Virus record (IMG/VR): IMGVR_UViG_3300042465_003697
Span: 1-37,677 of that record
Source: a virus
DNA length: 37,677 nt
Strand: one strand, 5' to 3'
Shown here one piece after another: positions 31,157-37,677 of this stretch. Under the pieces are notes generated by a model. That model saw only the letters and a list, made by a program, of their open reading frames with translations. It was not told where the DNA came from and made no database searches. The position numbers and the translations under genes are program-made. Numbering within the stretch: the stretch's first letter is position 1; the number at the start of each line of letters is the position of its first letter.

Positions 31157-32456
31157 CGCTGCGTCTACGGTTTGAAGTTGCCTGCCCTGGGCCGGCGTGA
31201 ATCAGCCCCATCTTGTCAGCTTCAGCCATGGTGCGGATGCCGTCAGCAACATGAGATGCCCAAGTGTGGAGCGGCACATTACGGACGATGCCTGACGATG
31301 TATCTGATGCCATCTCGTATGCCTTGATCCCTTTGACTCCAGTCTCACAGGCTGGCAGTCGCCATTCGAAGCTGGGCATCAACTCACGGACGTAGCCAAT
31401 GCCCTGCCAGTAATCAGGGATCACCGGCACAACGACCATCGACCGGAACCCAGCAGCAGCGGCATCAGCCTCAAAAGTAAACCCATTGCGCTGCGTTTGC
31501 CTTGCATCGTGAGGTAGGTAGTGCCGGCCATAGTTGTAGCCTTTCGCGCTCATATGGGCAAACCGCTCAATGATGGTCAAATCTAGCCCAATGTCGCAAT
31601 CAATCCATCTCCACCGGCCAAACGCCAGCCTCTGACCATACCAGACGACCGTGTTGCGCGGCCCGCCGAGATCCCAGAATGTATGCACCGGCGACCTGCC
31701 ATCGATAGGAAACTCGCCAATGCGCTGCTCTGCCAGTGCCTTGCTCATCTCGCGACCGTAGATGGCATTCTCGTTGCTGACCGAGAAGTCACAATAGAAC
31801 TCCTGCCTGATGAGTGCCTCGCTCATGCCTGACTTGCGCTCCTCATCGATCTGCTCGAGCGAAATGGCGCCGGTGTCCTCGACCGTCATGACCTGAGTCA
31901 TCCACGCAGGATTGTCACGGTTGCACTTGAGCATGTCGAAGAAGTGATTTTCTCCGCGAGGAGTGCCGTTGAACCAGGCAAAGCCTCCATTTTCAGCCAG
32001 AATCGGGCGTGTATAATCCCATGCCAACGGATTCTGGTTCTGGTATTCCGAGAAGACAACGCCGTAGTAGTTACCGCCAACAACGTCGAGATTGTCAGTG
32101 CCGAGAATCTGAATCGTGGATCCGTTGATCAGTTCGATTCGCATGTCAGTCTGATTCGGTGGCTTTGCGAGCAACTCCTTCGGGATGTGGTCGATCACGC
32201 GCATGCCGTTGGTCACGTCCACGTTGAGCCACAACGCCTTCTTGCCCAGCGCAGCGGTCGGGAAGTAATACGCATAGTTTGCGCTCTTCTCAGCCGCTTT
32301 GCAGATCAGCTTGTTGAAGCACAGCTTGTCTTTGCCGGCTCGCCTGTGAAGCACCATCAACACACGCTTCTTTTCATCCATCTCACGCCAGATCGGGAGT
32401 TGATACGACCTGGGCGTGAATCGATGCGGAAGGTTGATTTCGATGGTGCGTGCCAC
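31137..32456 (-). CDS. terL: Terminase large subunit
   Basis: The 439-residue protein carries an N-terminal ATPase and a C-terminal nuclease. Walker A is HRRAGKDK (37-44), with Asp in place of the usual Ser/Thr, as in many phage terminases of the HRRAGKD type. Walker B is GVVFSEY (132-138, E137 catalytic), and the coupling motif follows at FNGTPRGENHFF. The RNase H-like nuclease begins at FWDLGG (D262), with another acidic site at LPHDARQ. The motor pumps DNA into the prohead and cuts it. The start is GTG at 32456, one base after the TerS stop; the coding frame supports it. Confidence 0.93.
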   Translation of the reverse strand: MARTIEINLPHRFTPRSYQLPIWREMDEKKRVLMVLHRRAGKDKLCFNKLICKAAEKSANYAYYFPTAALGKKALWLNVDVTNGMRVIDHIPKELLAKPPNQTDMRIELINGSTIQILGTDNLDVVGGNYYGVVFSEYQNQNPLAWDYTRPILAENGGFAWFNGTPRGENHFFDMLKCNRDNPAWMTQVMTVEDTGAISLEQIDEERKSGMSEALIRQEFYCDFSVSNENAIYGREMSKALAEQRIGEFPIDGRSPVHTFWDLGGPRNTVVWYGQRLAFGRWRWIDCDIGLDLTIIERFAHMSAKGYNYGRHYLPHDARQTQRNGFTFEADAAAAGFRSMVVVPVIPDYWQGIGYVRELMPSFEWRLPACETGVKGIKAYEMASDTSSGIVRNVPLHTWASHVADGIRTMAEADKMGLIHAGPGQATSNRRRSDVQDTN

Positions 32457-32457
32457 G

Positions 32458-32823
32458 TTATTGCTTGGTGATCGTGATCTTTACCTCACCGGTGACATCA
32501 GACTTCTCAGGTTCGTTCCAGCCATGCATTCGACCAAGCAGTTCAGCCGCACGCAGTTGTTGAGGATCCGCTTCAATGTGTCCATCGACAACATCCCAGA
32601 TGAATTTCACAAGTTCCTCCTTTTTTCGCTCAGTTTTCTCAGCTAGCCCAGAGCGAATCTCATCAATCCGTTCCTTCATACCACGAACTACCATGAATTC
32701 AGCGGCGTGAGTGTCAGCATCTTTCGTTTTACCAGTAGCCTGTCGCCAGGCTTCAGAGGCATTCCCGCAAATGCAGTAATTCTGCGCGAATGCTTCATGC
32801 TTGGGATTTTTCAGTGCTGGCAT
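32458..32823 (-). CDS. terS: Terminase small subunit
   Basis: The 121-residue product has the Terminase_2-type start KHEAFAQNYCICGNASEAWRQA (8-29), an HTH that recognises phage DNA, then an oligomerisation helix region (VVRGMKERIDEIRSGLAEKT and EELVKFIWDVV) and a C-terminal LLGRMHGWNEPEKSDVTGEV, the segment many TerS proteins use to bind TerL. It is followed one base later by TerL. It starts shortly after a hairpin at the end of the previous gene. Confidence 0.88.
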   Translation of the reverse strand: MPALKNPKHEAFAQNYCICGNASEAWRQATGKTKDADTHAAEFMVVRGMKERIDEIRSGLAEKTERKKEELVKFIWDVVDGHIEADPQQLRAAELLGRMHGWNEPEKSDVTGEVKITITKQ

Positions 32824-32833
32824 AATTCAAATA

Positions 32834-32852
32834 GTAACGGTCGAAGCGTTAC
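32834..32852 (-). terminator. Hairpin between the early and packaging genes
   Basis: GTAACG (32834-32839) and CGTTAC (32847-32852) are a perfect 6-bp inverted repeat around 7 bases, placed over the stop of the upstream gene. On the minus strand it is followed by TATTTG, so any termination is weak. It may act as a partial terminator between the early and packaging genes. Confidence 0.4.
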
Positions 32853-33178
32853 ATTTCAACCTCAGGTTTGGCGAGCACCCACCGCTTGAGTGTCGAGTTG
32901 GTCTTACCGAACGGAACGCCGGCATCGATTTCTTTGCCAATCTCATCGCGGAAGATTTCAGAGAATGCTTTGTTGGTTTCAAACGCTTCGCGACCGGTCA
33001 TCGTTTTCTCTTCACCAAGATCTTGCTGGTTTGCGACGAGTTTGTAGCAGTGAACGGCATTGAGATAATCGACTGCTTTTTTGTTGTGCTTCTTTCTGAG
33101 CACCTTGGATCTGAGATTATCGCCAATGATTTTGTCGGCTTGTCTGATTGCTGTGAAGTATGGGTTAATCGTTCTCAT
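32849..33178 (-). CDS. Hypothetical protein between helicase and TerS
   Basis: The 109-residue product (MRTINPYFTAIRQADKIIGD to TLKRWVLAKPEVEM) is basic in its first half (RSKVLRKKHNKKAVDYLN) and helical throughout. I do not recognise a family. It starts 8 bases after the helicase stop; the leader GAATAACACACAAC before ATG has no SD. It may belong to the replication or the packaging block. Confidence 0.65.
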   Translation of the reverse strand: MRTINPYFTAIRQADKIIGDNLRSKVLRKKHNKKAVDYLNAVHCYKLVANQQDLGEEKTMTGREAFETNKAFSEIFRDEIGKEIDAGVPFGKTNSTLKRWVLAKPEVEM

Positions 33179-33186
33179 GTTGTGTG

Positions 33187-34455
33187 TTATTCCTGAATCT
33201 CTTTGAAGGTAAATGTCGCACCAGAGAACGCAAGAGGCAACTGCCAGTGGCGTGACCCACCTCGGTTCTTATCGCACCACAGGTTTCTGAGTGCGTCATC
33301 AGTGCCGCCATCTGGTTTCTCCACCTTGCTGATGATGAACACACCGTCAGCATCCTGGCCGATTGCCCGTGATTCGCGCAGTTTGCCGGCATCGTTAAGC
33401 TGGGAAGCGGTGAGAATGTGGGTGCCAGTGCGTTTCGCGACCTGCTTCATCCGGCGTGAGATGCGTGCGATAATCTCCTCGCGAGTCGCGCCTTTCCGGC
33501 CTTCGTCCTCCATAAGTTGCAGGTAATCGACGACAGCGATGTCATATCCACCATGCTCAATGTCTGACAGGATGTCGGATGCACTTGCTGTGTCGGTATT
33601 GACCAGATCACAGCCCATGGCTGAGAGTTGTCTGATTGATCGCGAAAGCATATCCTGCTGTCCTCGGCTCATTAAACCGCTGTAGAGCGCACCGTTATCG
33701 ACTCCGCTGTCTTCACACAGGAGACGCATCGTCTGCTCGCTGGTGGGCATCTCTAGCGAATACCAAGCGACTCTGGCACCGGCTACCAGTGCATTTCTCG
33801 CGCAGTTCTGCATGATTGCCGATTTCCCGTCTGATGGTAAGCCGGCGAAGACACTGACCCTGCCTTTCTGCAATCCGCCGCATTTCTGGTCGATCATTGG
33901 GAAACCGGTTGTCCAGCCTGGTATTGCACCACCTCGTTTCATTCGCTCTTCGATCTCATCCATCGTCTGGCTGATCGCGTCCTTGATCGTGATTCGGGAC
34001 AGTTTGCGAACCACTACGTTATCGACCGCATCCAACGCTGCTTGTGCTTTTTCGATGGCATTCGCGATTGGTATGCTTTCGTCGGCAAACGCATCCAGCG
34101 CCGTCTGGTGCGCTTCGATGTTTCGTCTGGCGAGGTATTTGTCTTCGACGACTCGCTTGTATTGCAGGTAATTGCTGGAGTGTGGGACAAAGCAGAACAG
34201 TTCCGAGATGTATGCGGCACCACCGACCGACTCCAACTCTCCCTTGTTGCGGAAGTGCTGAGTGAGCAGAGGCGCATCGATTGGGGATCCTGAATCATAC
34301 AGTGCCACAAGTCCGGTAAAAACCTTCCTGTGGACGTCTGAATGGAATGCAGAGACATTCAGCGTGTTCCGAGCATCACCAATGCGTTCGACAGGGTCTT
34401 GGAGGAAGCAGGAGATGAGCGAACTTTCAGCTTCGTGGGAATGAGGTAAGGTCAT
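33187..34455 (-). CDS. dnaB: DnaB-like replicative helicase
   Basis: The 422-residue protein has the DnaB layout: an N-terminal helical domain (1-110; HEAESSLISCFLQDP, KVFTGLVALYDSG, GGAAYISEL), a linker (110-170) and a RecA-type core. Walker A is GLPSDGKS (205-212), Walker B IAVVDYLQL (D310), with AWYSLEM before and QLNDAGKLRESRAIGQDADG after (sensor and arginine finger region). It unwinds DNA 5'-3' at the fork, here probably for the host polymerase. The start at 34455 overlaps the loader stop as ATGA; a TTG 6 bases upstream is less likely. Confidence 0.92.
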   Translation of the reverse strand: MTLPHSHEAESSLISCFLQDPVERIGDARNTLNVSAFHSDVHRKVFTGLVALYDSGSPIDAPLLTQHFRNKGELESVGGAAYISELFCFVPHSSNYLQYKRVVEDKYLARRNIEAHQTALDAFADESIPIANAIEKAQAALDAVDNVVVRKLSRITIKDAISQTMDEIEERMKRGGAIPGWTTGFPMIDQKCGGLQKGRVSVFAGLPSDGKSAIMQNCARNALVAGARVAWYSLEMPTSEQTMRLLCEDSGVDNGALYSGLMSRGQQDMLSRSIRQLSAMGCDLVNTDTASASDILSDIEHGGYDIAVVDYLQLMEDEGRKGATREEIIARISRRMKQVAKRTGTHILTASQLNDAGKLRESRAIGQDADGVFIISKVEKPDGGTDDALRNLWCDKNRGGSRHWQLPLAFSGATFTFKEIQE

Positions 34456-35132
34456 AAACAAGATTGTGGGCGTTGAACTTTTGGTGCTGGTTTCTCGTCT
34501 TGATATCGTTTTGCGTTCAGGTAACTAGCTGGATATGGAATGTATCTCCCGCCATCTTTTGTCCATTCGTCTGACTTCCGTTGCCAGTTTAATGAGTCGA
34601 TGACCGCTTGAGCGTCTGGCCTGATTTTATCCCAAGCTTTTTCTGCATCGGCTTTGGCGATCTTTCTGGGATATGCAGACCAAAATTCTTCAAAACCTTC
34701 TGTCGTAGGCTTAAGCTTTTTTTCTTTTTTTGGCGACTCTTTTTCCGTTTCCGTTTCTTTATCCGTTTCCTTTTCCTTTTCTTGTAGGGTATGGATACCC
34801 TTTGGATACCCTTTCAAACCATGTTTTTCAAGACTAATGAAGATTGGATTGTGAGCCTTACATTCTCTCGAAAGATTGCCATATTGGAACTCAATGAATT
34901 TAGGAATAAAGAATTTACCACATGGCAATTTAATAACCCTATGAGCAAACTCTGATAGGGTATCCATAGGGTATGAATAGCCTATCTGAAAGGATGCCAG
35001 TTCAATGTCGGCATCAATGACTCCAGCATTATCACAGCTATCCAAAAGCCATGACCATAAAAGCTTCATTTCAGGTTTTAGCTTCCTGAACCAAGGGTCT
35101 TCCCATTTATTAGTTTCGGTAAATCGTTTCAT
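34452..35132 (-). CDS. Replication initiation / helicase loader-like protein
   Basis: The 226-residue protein starts MKRFTETNKWEDPWFRKLKP, a form typical of phage replication proteins with a winged-helix-like N-terminus (1-100). A very charged Lys/Glu linker (LQEKEKETDKETETEKESPK) follows, and a C-terminal domain (GFEEFWSAYPRKIAKADAEK, YIPYPASYLNAKRYQD) of the type found in DnaT/loader proteins beside phage helicases. It should bring DnaB to the origin. The start at 35132 overlaps the previous stop (ATGA) with GGAGGG 8 nt upstream; a longer frame would overlap the upstream gene. The linker region is strikingly purine-rich. Confidence 0.78.
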   Translation of the reverse strand: MKRFTETNKWEDPWFRKLKPEMKLLWSWLLDSCDNAGVIDADIELASFQIGYSYPMDTLSEFAHRVIKLPCGKFFIPKFIEFQYGNLSRECKAHNPIFISLEKHGLKGYPKGIHTLQEKEKETDKETETEKESPKKEKKLKPTTEGFEEFWSAYPRKIAKADAEKAWDKIRPDAQAVIDSLNWQRKSDEWTKDGGRYIPYPASYLNAKRYQDEKPAPKVQRPQSCL

Positions 35133-35323
35133 AGATTGCCCTCCGTCCATTGCGTATTCATCGCCTGTAGAATGTCGATTAAAGCGGGAACACGATCCCA
35201 TTCAAAAAATACCGCGCACTCTTGATGTGGCGGCTGATCTTTTTCGCTATCAATAATGAGTATTCCCAATTCGTGGGCTTCAATAACGATTTCTTTTCTG
35301 GATTCGAATGTATAAGTGGTCAT
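35129..35323 (-). CDS. Small hypothetical protein upstream of the loader
   Basis: The 64-residue product (MTTYTFESRKEIVIEAHELG, LGILIIDSEKDQPPHQECAV) is a small alpha/beta protein without a recognised family. ATG at 35323 is chosen because the sequence upstream is a strong hairpin and an overlapping 29-codon frame ends there as ATGA. The stop overlaps the loader start. No SD. Confidence 0.6.
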   Translation of the reverse strand: MTTYTFESRKEIVIEAHELGILIIDSEKDQPPHQECAVFFEWDRVPALIDILQAMNTQWTEGNL

Positions 35324-35409
35324 AAACAAGGCCGCCCCAGAACTCCAAGGTTGGAAACCGTCATTGCTCGGCGTCCTTGAAGGCTGGGGCGTTTTATTTC
35401 TTTGTTCAT
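35320..35409 (-). CDS. Possible 29-residue leader peptide
   Basis: A frame from ATG at 35407-35409 to TGA at 35320-35322 would encode MNKEIKRPSLQGRRAMTVSN and nine more residues. Its stop overlaps the start of the next gene as ATGA, as is common here. It lies entirely over the strong hairpin, so a translated leader could open or close the structure and control the downstream replication genes. It may equally be chance. Confidence 0.3.
   Translation of the reverse strand: MNKEIKRPSLQGRRAMTVSNLGVLGRPCL
35333..35395. promoter_or_regulatory. Long hairpin before the replication genes
   Basis: CGCCCCAG (35333-35340) pairs with CTGGGGCG (35384-35391), and in minus-strand RNA a second helix, CUUCAAGG with CCUUGGAG, continues it around a 24-base loop. 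On the plus strand the stem is followed by TTTTATTT, which would make an intrinsic terminator for plus RNA. On the minus strand it forms a stable 5' leader structure for the loader and helicase genes. Confidence 0.6.
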
Positions 35410-35552
35410 GTTGCAATGTAATCTTTAAGCCGTTTCCACGCGGCTGCCTTGCGGCAAAGGATGCTATTTGGCAGTAACTGCCGAGCAAGCGATTTTTATG
35501 ATTCTAAGAACGCTTTGCCGAACCTGCGCTGCACCGAACTGTGCCATGAGGC
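35396..35552. other. Noncoding gap with palindromes
   Basis: No convincing gene lies here apart from the leader peptide candidate. It holds a compact palindrome GGCAGTAACTGCC (35470-35482) and AAGCG...CGCTT (35488-35515) around an AT-rich stretch. On the minus strand CATAAA lies 16 bp from TTCGGC, a weak promoter possibility. The region could serve as control site or replication origin next to the loader and helicase genes; neither is shown. Confidence 0.4.
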
Positions 35553-35771
35553 TTAGTCGGTGAGCTGGCTGTTCAGCGGAAGAATGTCTCCAAGAACGGC
35601 TCGGATTGTGCGGATTTCCTGCGAGGTCAGTTCTCCGCAACGGAGCCTCAACCCCTCATCGCTCTGATCCCGCCAGTCGATCACTCGTCGTTGCGTCTGC
35701 ATGGATTCCGCCATCAGTGCCTCGCGACAGTCACAGCCAAAGTGGCATGTCATACATATTGGGTTATTCAT
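35553..35771 (-). CDS. Small cysteine-containing protein
   Basis: The 72-residue product has an N-terminal cysteine cluster MNNPICMTCHFGCDC (C6, C9, C13, C15) that may bind zinc, then a helical part (REALMAESMQTQRRVIDW) and a C-terminal ELTSQEIRTIRAVLGDIL. Family unknown. The leader TTTTGAATACCTAACT before ATG is A/C/T-rich without SD. It lies between a large coiled-coil protein and the hairpin region. Confidence 0.6.
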   Translation of the reverse strand: MNNPICMTCHFGCDCREALMAESMQTQRRVIDWRDQSDEGLRLRCGELTSQEIRTIRAVLGDILPLNSQLTD

Positions 35772-35801
35772 AGTTAGGTATTCAAAAAGTTCTGGATGTC
35801 C

Positions 35802-36677
35802 TCATACAATCCCATCTCCACCAGCATCTAGTGACTCGTCAAGAGGCTTGATGAATTTAATGAAATTGATTGGGAGTCCGCAATGATGGCAGAATTTGTA
35901 ACCTTGGAAGGCCGGTGGCGCATGCTCAAAGCACATGCACTGCCTGCATCCTGTGTCCCAGTTGCCGTCATAGTCTGACCTCCAATCACAAAAATTGTTG
36001 GCTGGGTCAATAAGCTTGGCAGCCATGTATGCAGACAAAGCGGCGTCTTGCGAAGGCGTGGTGCCGTATATCGGTGATAGGCCGCCGATGGACTTAGCCA
36101 GGCCATCGGCTAAGGCCCGCAACTTGGCAAGTTGAACGGCCTGCCTTTGGATTGTCTGAACATCGCGGGCGGATGCGTGGATGTGCGATTGCGTCCGCTC
36201 TTGAAGACGTTCGAGGAGTTCGGTGATGCCGTGCTCAAGATTACTGATTCTATCCTCATAATTCTGCTCTTTGATCTCCTGTGCCTTTTCTGGATTGCAT
36301 CTCTCGCATCCGTCTCCGACGAGTCGGGTTGACAAGGAACACTGGCATACCTCACTCTTTGCCTTCGCGGCATTAAGCTCGCGCTCTAGTTGGCGGGCGT
36401 GATCAAGCATAAAGTTATAAATAGCAGACTCCTGACATGCCGACAATAACCCGTCATTGAGTTGGTCTGTTCGTGGTGTTGGTGACGAGTCTGGTTTCGT
36501 TACCAACTCCGTAAGCACCGCATCCCGAACAGCGGCGGCGAATGCTTGGCGGGCGGGTTCGTCGGGAATCCATGAATGTGATTTTTCCGACACTCCCATG
36601 TAATGGCAGCAGAGTCGGTCACTAGCAAATGCCGCTGCGGCTCCAATGTCTGCAAGTTCTTTAAGTGTGTGTGTCAT
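35802..36677 (-). CDS. Coiled-coil protein with zinc-ribbon C-terminus
   Basis: The 291-residue protein has an N-terminal region (1-75) of the type RQAFAAAVRDAVLTELV, a coiled coil (about 95-200, RQLERELNAAKAKSE, NYEDRISNLEHGITELLERL), and cysteine pairs: CQCS with CERC near the middle and CRQCMC with FCHHCGLP near the end. The final pairs resemble the small zinc ribbon that ends many phage early proteins. It may be a scaffold for nucleic-acid-bound complexes; no enzyme motif. The start overlaps the previous stop as ATGA. Confidence 0.6.
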   Translation of the reverse strand: MTHTLKELADIGAAAAFASDRLCCHYMGVSEKSHSWIPDEPARQAFAAAVRDAVLTELVTKPDSSPTPRTDQLNDGLLSACQESAIYNFMLDHARQLERELNAAKAKSEVCQCSLSTRLVGDGCERCNPEKAQEIKEQNYEDRISNLEHGITELLERLQERTQSHIHASARDVQTIQRQAVQLAKLRALADGLAKSIGGLSPIYGTTPSQDAALSAYMAAKLIDPANNFCDWRSDYDGNWDTGCRQCMCFEHAPPAFQGYKFCHHCGLPINFIKFIKPLDESLDAGGDGIV

Positions 36678-36916
36678 TGTGTAGGTGCCTTATATTTTGA
36701 GAGTTTAGTGACCTTCAGTGGATATCCGAGATCAACTGCCCACTTCCGCATATCGTCGATATTGTATCCAACTCGGCGTTCTGCTTTTGATCCTGGGTAT
36801 CCTGCCAGCAGGATTGCGTTTGCACGCTTCAGTATCCGAAATTTTTCATCATTTGTTAGTGCAGCATGCAGAGCATACTTCCTTCGACCTGCTTCGGTTC
36901 GTTCTGTTGTGTTCAT
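36674..36916 (-). CDS. Small basic hypothetical protein
   Basis: The 80-residue product (MNTTERTEAGRRKYALHAAL) is helical and basic, with KFRILKRANAILLAGYPGS and a C-terminal NIDDMRKWAVDLGYPLKV. No known family. It starts 21 bases after the SSB stop; the leader ATAAACAAAACA has no SD. The stop overlaps the next gene (ATGA). It may be an accessory of the SSB/recombination block. Confidence 0.6.
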   Translation of the reverse strand: MNTTERTEAGRRKYALHAALTNDEKFRILKRANAILLAGYPGSKAERRVGYNIDDMRKWAVDLGYPLKVTKLSKYKAPTQ

Positions 36917-36936
36917 TGTTTTGTTTATTGATGTTA

Positions 36937-37362
36937 TCAGAAATGAATTTCTTCAGTAGAATCAAGGTCAGGCTCAGGCTTTTGATAAGCGATCTTGCGT
37001 GACGGCAATTGATCTGATTGCTCTGGCATTGCTGGTTGAGCAGATCTTGCTTTGTCATTTGGCAGCAAGGTGAACTGGGTGACAACGAAGATGAGTTTGC
37101 GCTTTTCATCGCCGGTTGTCTTATCGTTCCACTTATCCTCATCAAGCCTGGTTTCGAGCGCAACAACGTGACCTTTCTTCACAAAGTTAGCAAAAGTCTC
37201 AGCCGGCTTTTTCCAGATTTTGAAATCCAGAAACACGGTTTTCTTTTTGTCACCAAATCCAATGTCAAGTGCTCCGCTGAATTGAGCAACTGCTGACCCA
37301 TCAGGAGTGTAACGGATGTCAGGATCACGAGTTAGGCGGACGATAAATTGTTGTGCGTTCAT
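36937..37362 (-). CDS. ssb: Single-stranded DNA-binding protein
   Basis: The 141-residue product has the OB-fold order of bacterial-type SSB: FIVRLTRDPDIRYTPDGSAV (6-25), AQFSGALDIGF, VFLDFKIWKKPAETFANFV with KKGHVVALE, then KLIFVVTQFTLLP. The linker is Pro/Gln-rich and the end is acidic (DLDSTEEIHF), the type of tail that recruits host proteins. ATG at 37362 is chosen because residues upstream of it have no SSB similarity and overlap the HTH gene. It protects ssDNA in replication and RecT annealing. Confidence 0.9.
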   Translation of the reverse strand: MNAQQFIVRLTRDPDIRYTPDGSAVAQFSGALDIGFGDKKKTVFLDFKIWKKPAETFANFVKKGHVVALETRLDEDKWNDKTTGDEKRKLIFVVTQFTLLPNDKARSAQPAMPEQSDQLPSRKIAYQKPEPDLDSTEEIHF

Positions 37363-37366
37363 TTGG

Positions 37367-37657
37367 TTATTTCTTTTTAAGGTTGGTTGATTCTGAAGTT
37401 GATGCTGCGTTCCACAGTTTGGTGACGATATCTGGCGGGATGCAATGCGTTGAGCTACCACACAACCAGTTAACGATTCGCGACATTGGAATTTTGGATT
37501 TCTCCGAGAGTCGTTTGAGAGTGACCTCATTGCGAATCATCTCTGATCGGATTAGTTTGGAAAGATCACGAGACAAATTGTCTGCCTCGATTGTTTGCTG
37601 AGACGCAATAACTCGTGATCGAGCGAGTGCTTTTCTCATGGGCTGGATGCTATTCAT
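37367..37657 (-). CDS. Small HTH DNA-binding protein, candidate regulator
   Basis: The 96-residue product has an HTH of XRE type at about 43-68 (NEVTLKRLSEKSKIPMSRI, VNWLCG), with a helical N-terminal extension (1-40) and a short basic end. It is the only recognisable transcription-factor-like protein of the genome and hence a candidate for the TTCTCA-N4-TGAGAA sites, without direct proof. The start (equivalent to 91-93) overlaps the RusA stop across the map join by 8 bases. ATG at residue 7 is another possible start. The stop lies 4 bases before the SSB ATG. Confidence 0.7.
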   Translation of the reverse strand: MNSIQPMRKALARSRVIASQQTIEADNLSRDLSKLIRSEMIRNEVTLKRLSEKSKIPMSRIVNWLCGSSTHCIPPDIVTKLWNAASTSESTNLKKK

Positions 37658-37677
37658 TTTCTTTTGTGATCGTAATT
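37565..37677. repeat. Direct terminal repeat, right copy
   Basis: Identical to bases 1-113. The HTH gene starts inside this copy and RusA ends inside the left copy, so only the joined molecule gives both whole genes. This supports a circular or terminally redundant map of 37,564 bp. Confidence 0.97.

Noticed and set aside
34456-34461. TTG start two codons upstream for the helicase
   Set aside because: ATG at 34455 overlaps the preceding stop as ATGA, the arrangement used across this genome.
37367-37657. HTH protein as proof of a temperate phage
   Set aside because: No integrase, excisionase, partition gene or attachment site was found; a small HTH protein also occurs in lytic phages.
1-37677. 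CRISPR array, insertion sequence or tRNA gene
   Set aside because: No regularly spaced repeats, transposase, terminal inverted repeats with target duplication or tRNA fold were seen on either strand.

Overview
The window holds one tailed-phage genome with podovirus (T7-like) virion architecture. Bases 1-113 recur exactly at 37565-37677, so the unit is 37,564 bp and either circular in the assembly or terminally redundant. Every gene I can support is on the minus strand, and the gene order runs through the join: the RusA resolvase stop (86-88) overlaps the start of the HTH gene (37655-37657, equivalent to 91-93). The host cannot be named. About two thirds of the genes lack a Shine-Dalgarno (SD) sequence and have A/C-rich leaders, which fits a host that often initiates without SD pairing. 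The hexamer GCCGGC is unusually common.

Reading in the direction of transcription (high to low coordinates, through the join): (1) an early block from about 3.7 kb down to 1 and on from 37.66 kb to 32.8 kb. It carries a RecT-like annealing protein, a RecB/Cas4-like nuclease with a four-cysteine (Fe-S type) signature, a zinc-ribbon protein, RusA, an HTH protein, SSB, small unknown proteins, a helicase loader-like protein and a DnaB-like helicase. There is no recognisable DNA polymerase, RNA polymerase or integrase. (2) Packaging, 32.8-30.8 kb: TerS and TerL. (3) Head, 30.75-24.6 kb: T7-type head-tail connector/portal, a Bbp19-like protein, a helical-hairpin protein that may be an Acb2/Tad1-type nucleotide sponge, scaffold, major capsid protein and two small structural proteins. 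(4) Tail and ejection, 24.5-8.4 kb: adaptor (gp11-like), nozzle (gp12-like), a GNAT-like protein at the T7 gp13 position, gp14-like and gp15-like internal proteins, and a 3,220-residue giant protein in the gp16 position that fills a quarter of the genome. (5) Host recognition, 8.4-5.2 kb: FN3, fibre and LamG proteins. (6) Lysis, 5.2-3.7 kb: a spanin- or holin-like membrane protein, a holin candidate, a 29-residue membrane peptide and an M15 endopeptidase.

The most interesting signals are these. The giant ejection protein is a polyvalent protein with an ADP-ribosyltransferase-like module ending in PDINFS, and a second FS-type boundary about 1,090 residues later. A palindrome, TTCTCA-N4-TGAGAA, occurs five times, all in the three intergenic gaps that precede the portal, capsid and tail-fibre blocks and next to promoter-like boxes; this looks like a phage regulon. 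Three consecutive stem-loops precede the SD-less capsid start. A possible anti-CBASS/anti-Thoeris sponge lies among the head genes. Intergenic hairpins with T-runs appear to divide the structural genes into separately tuned transcripts.
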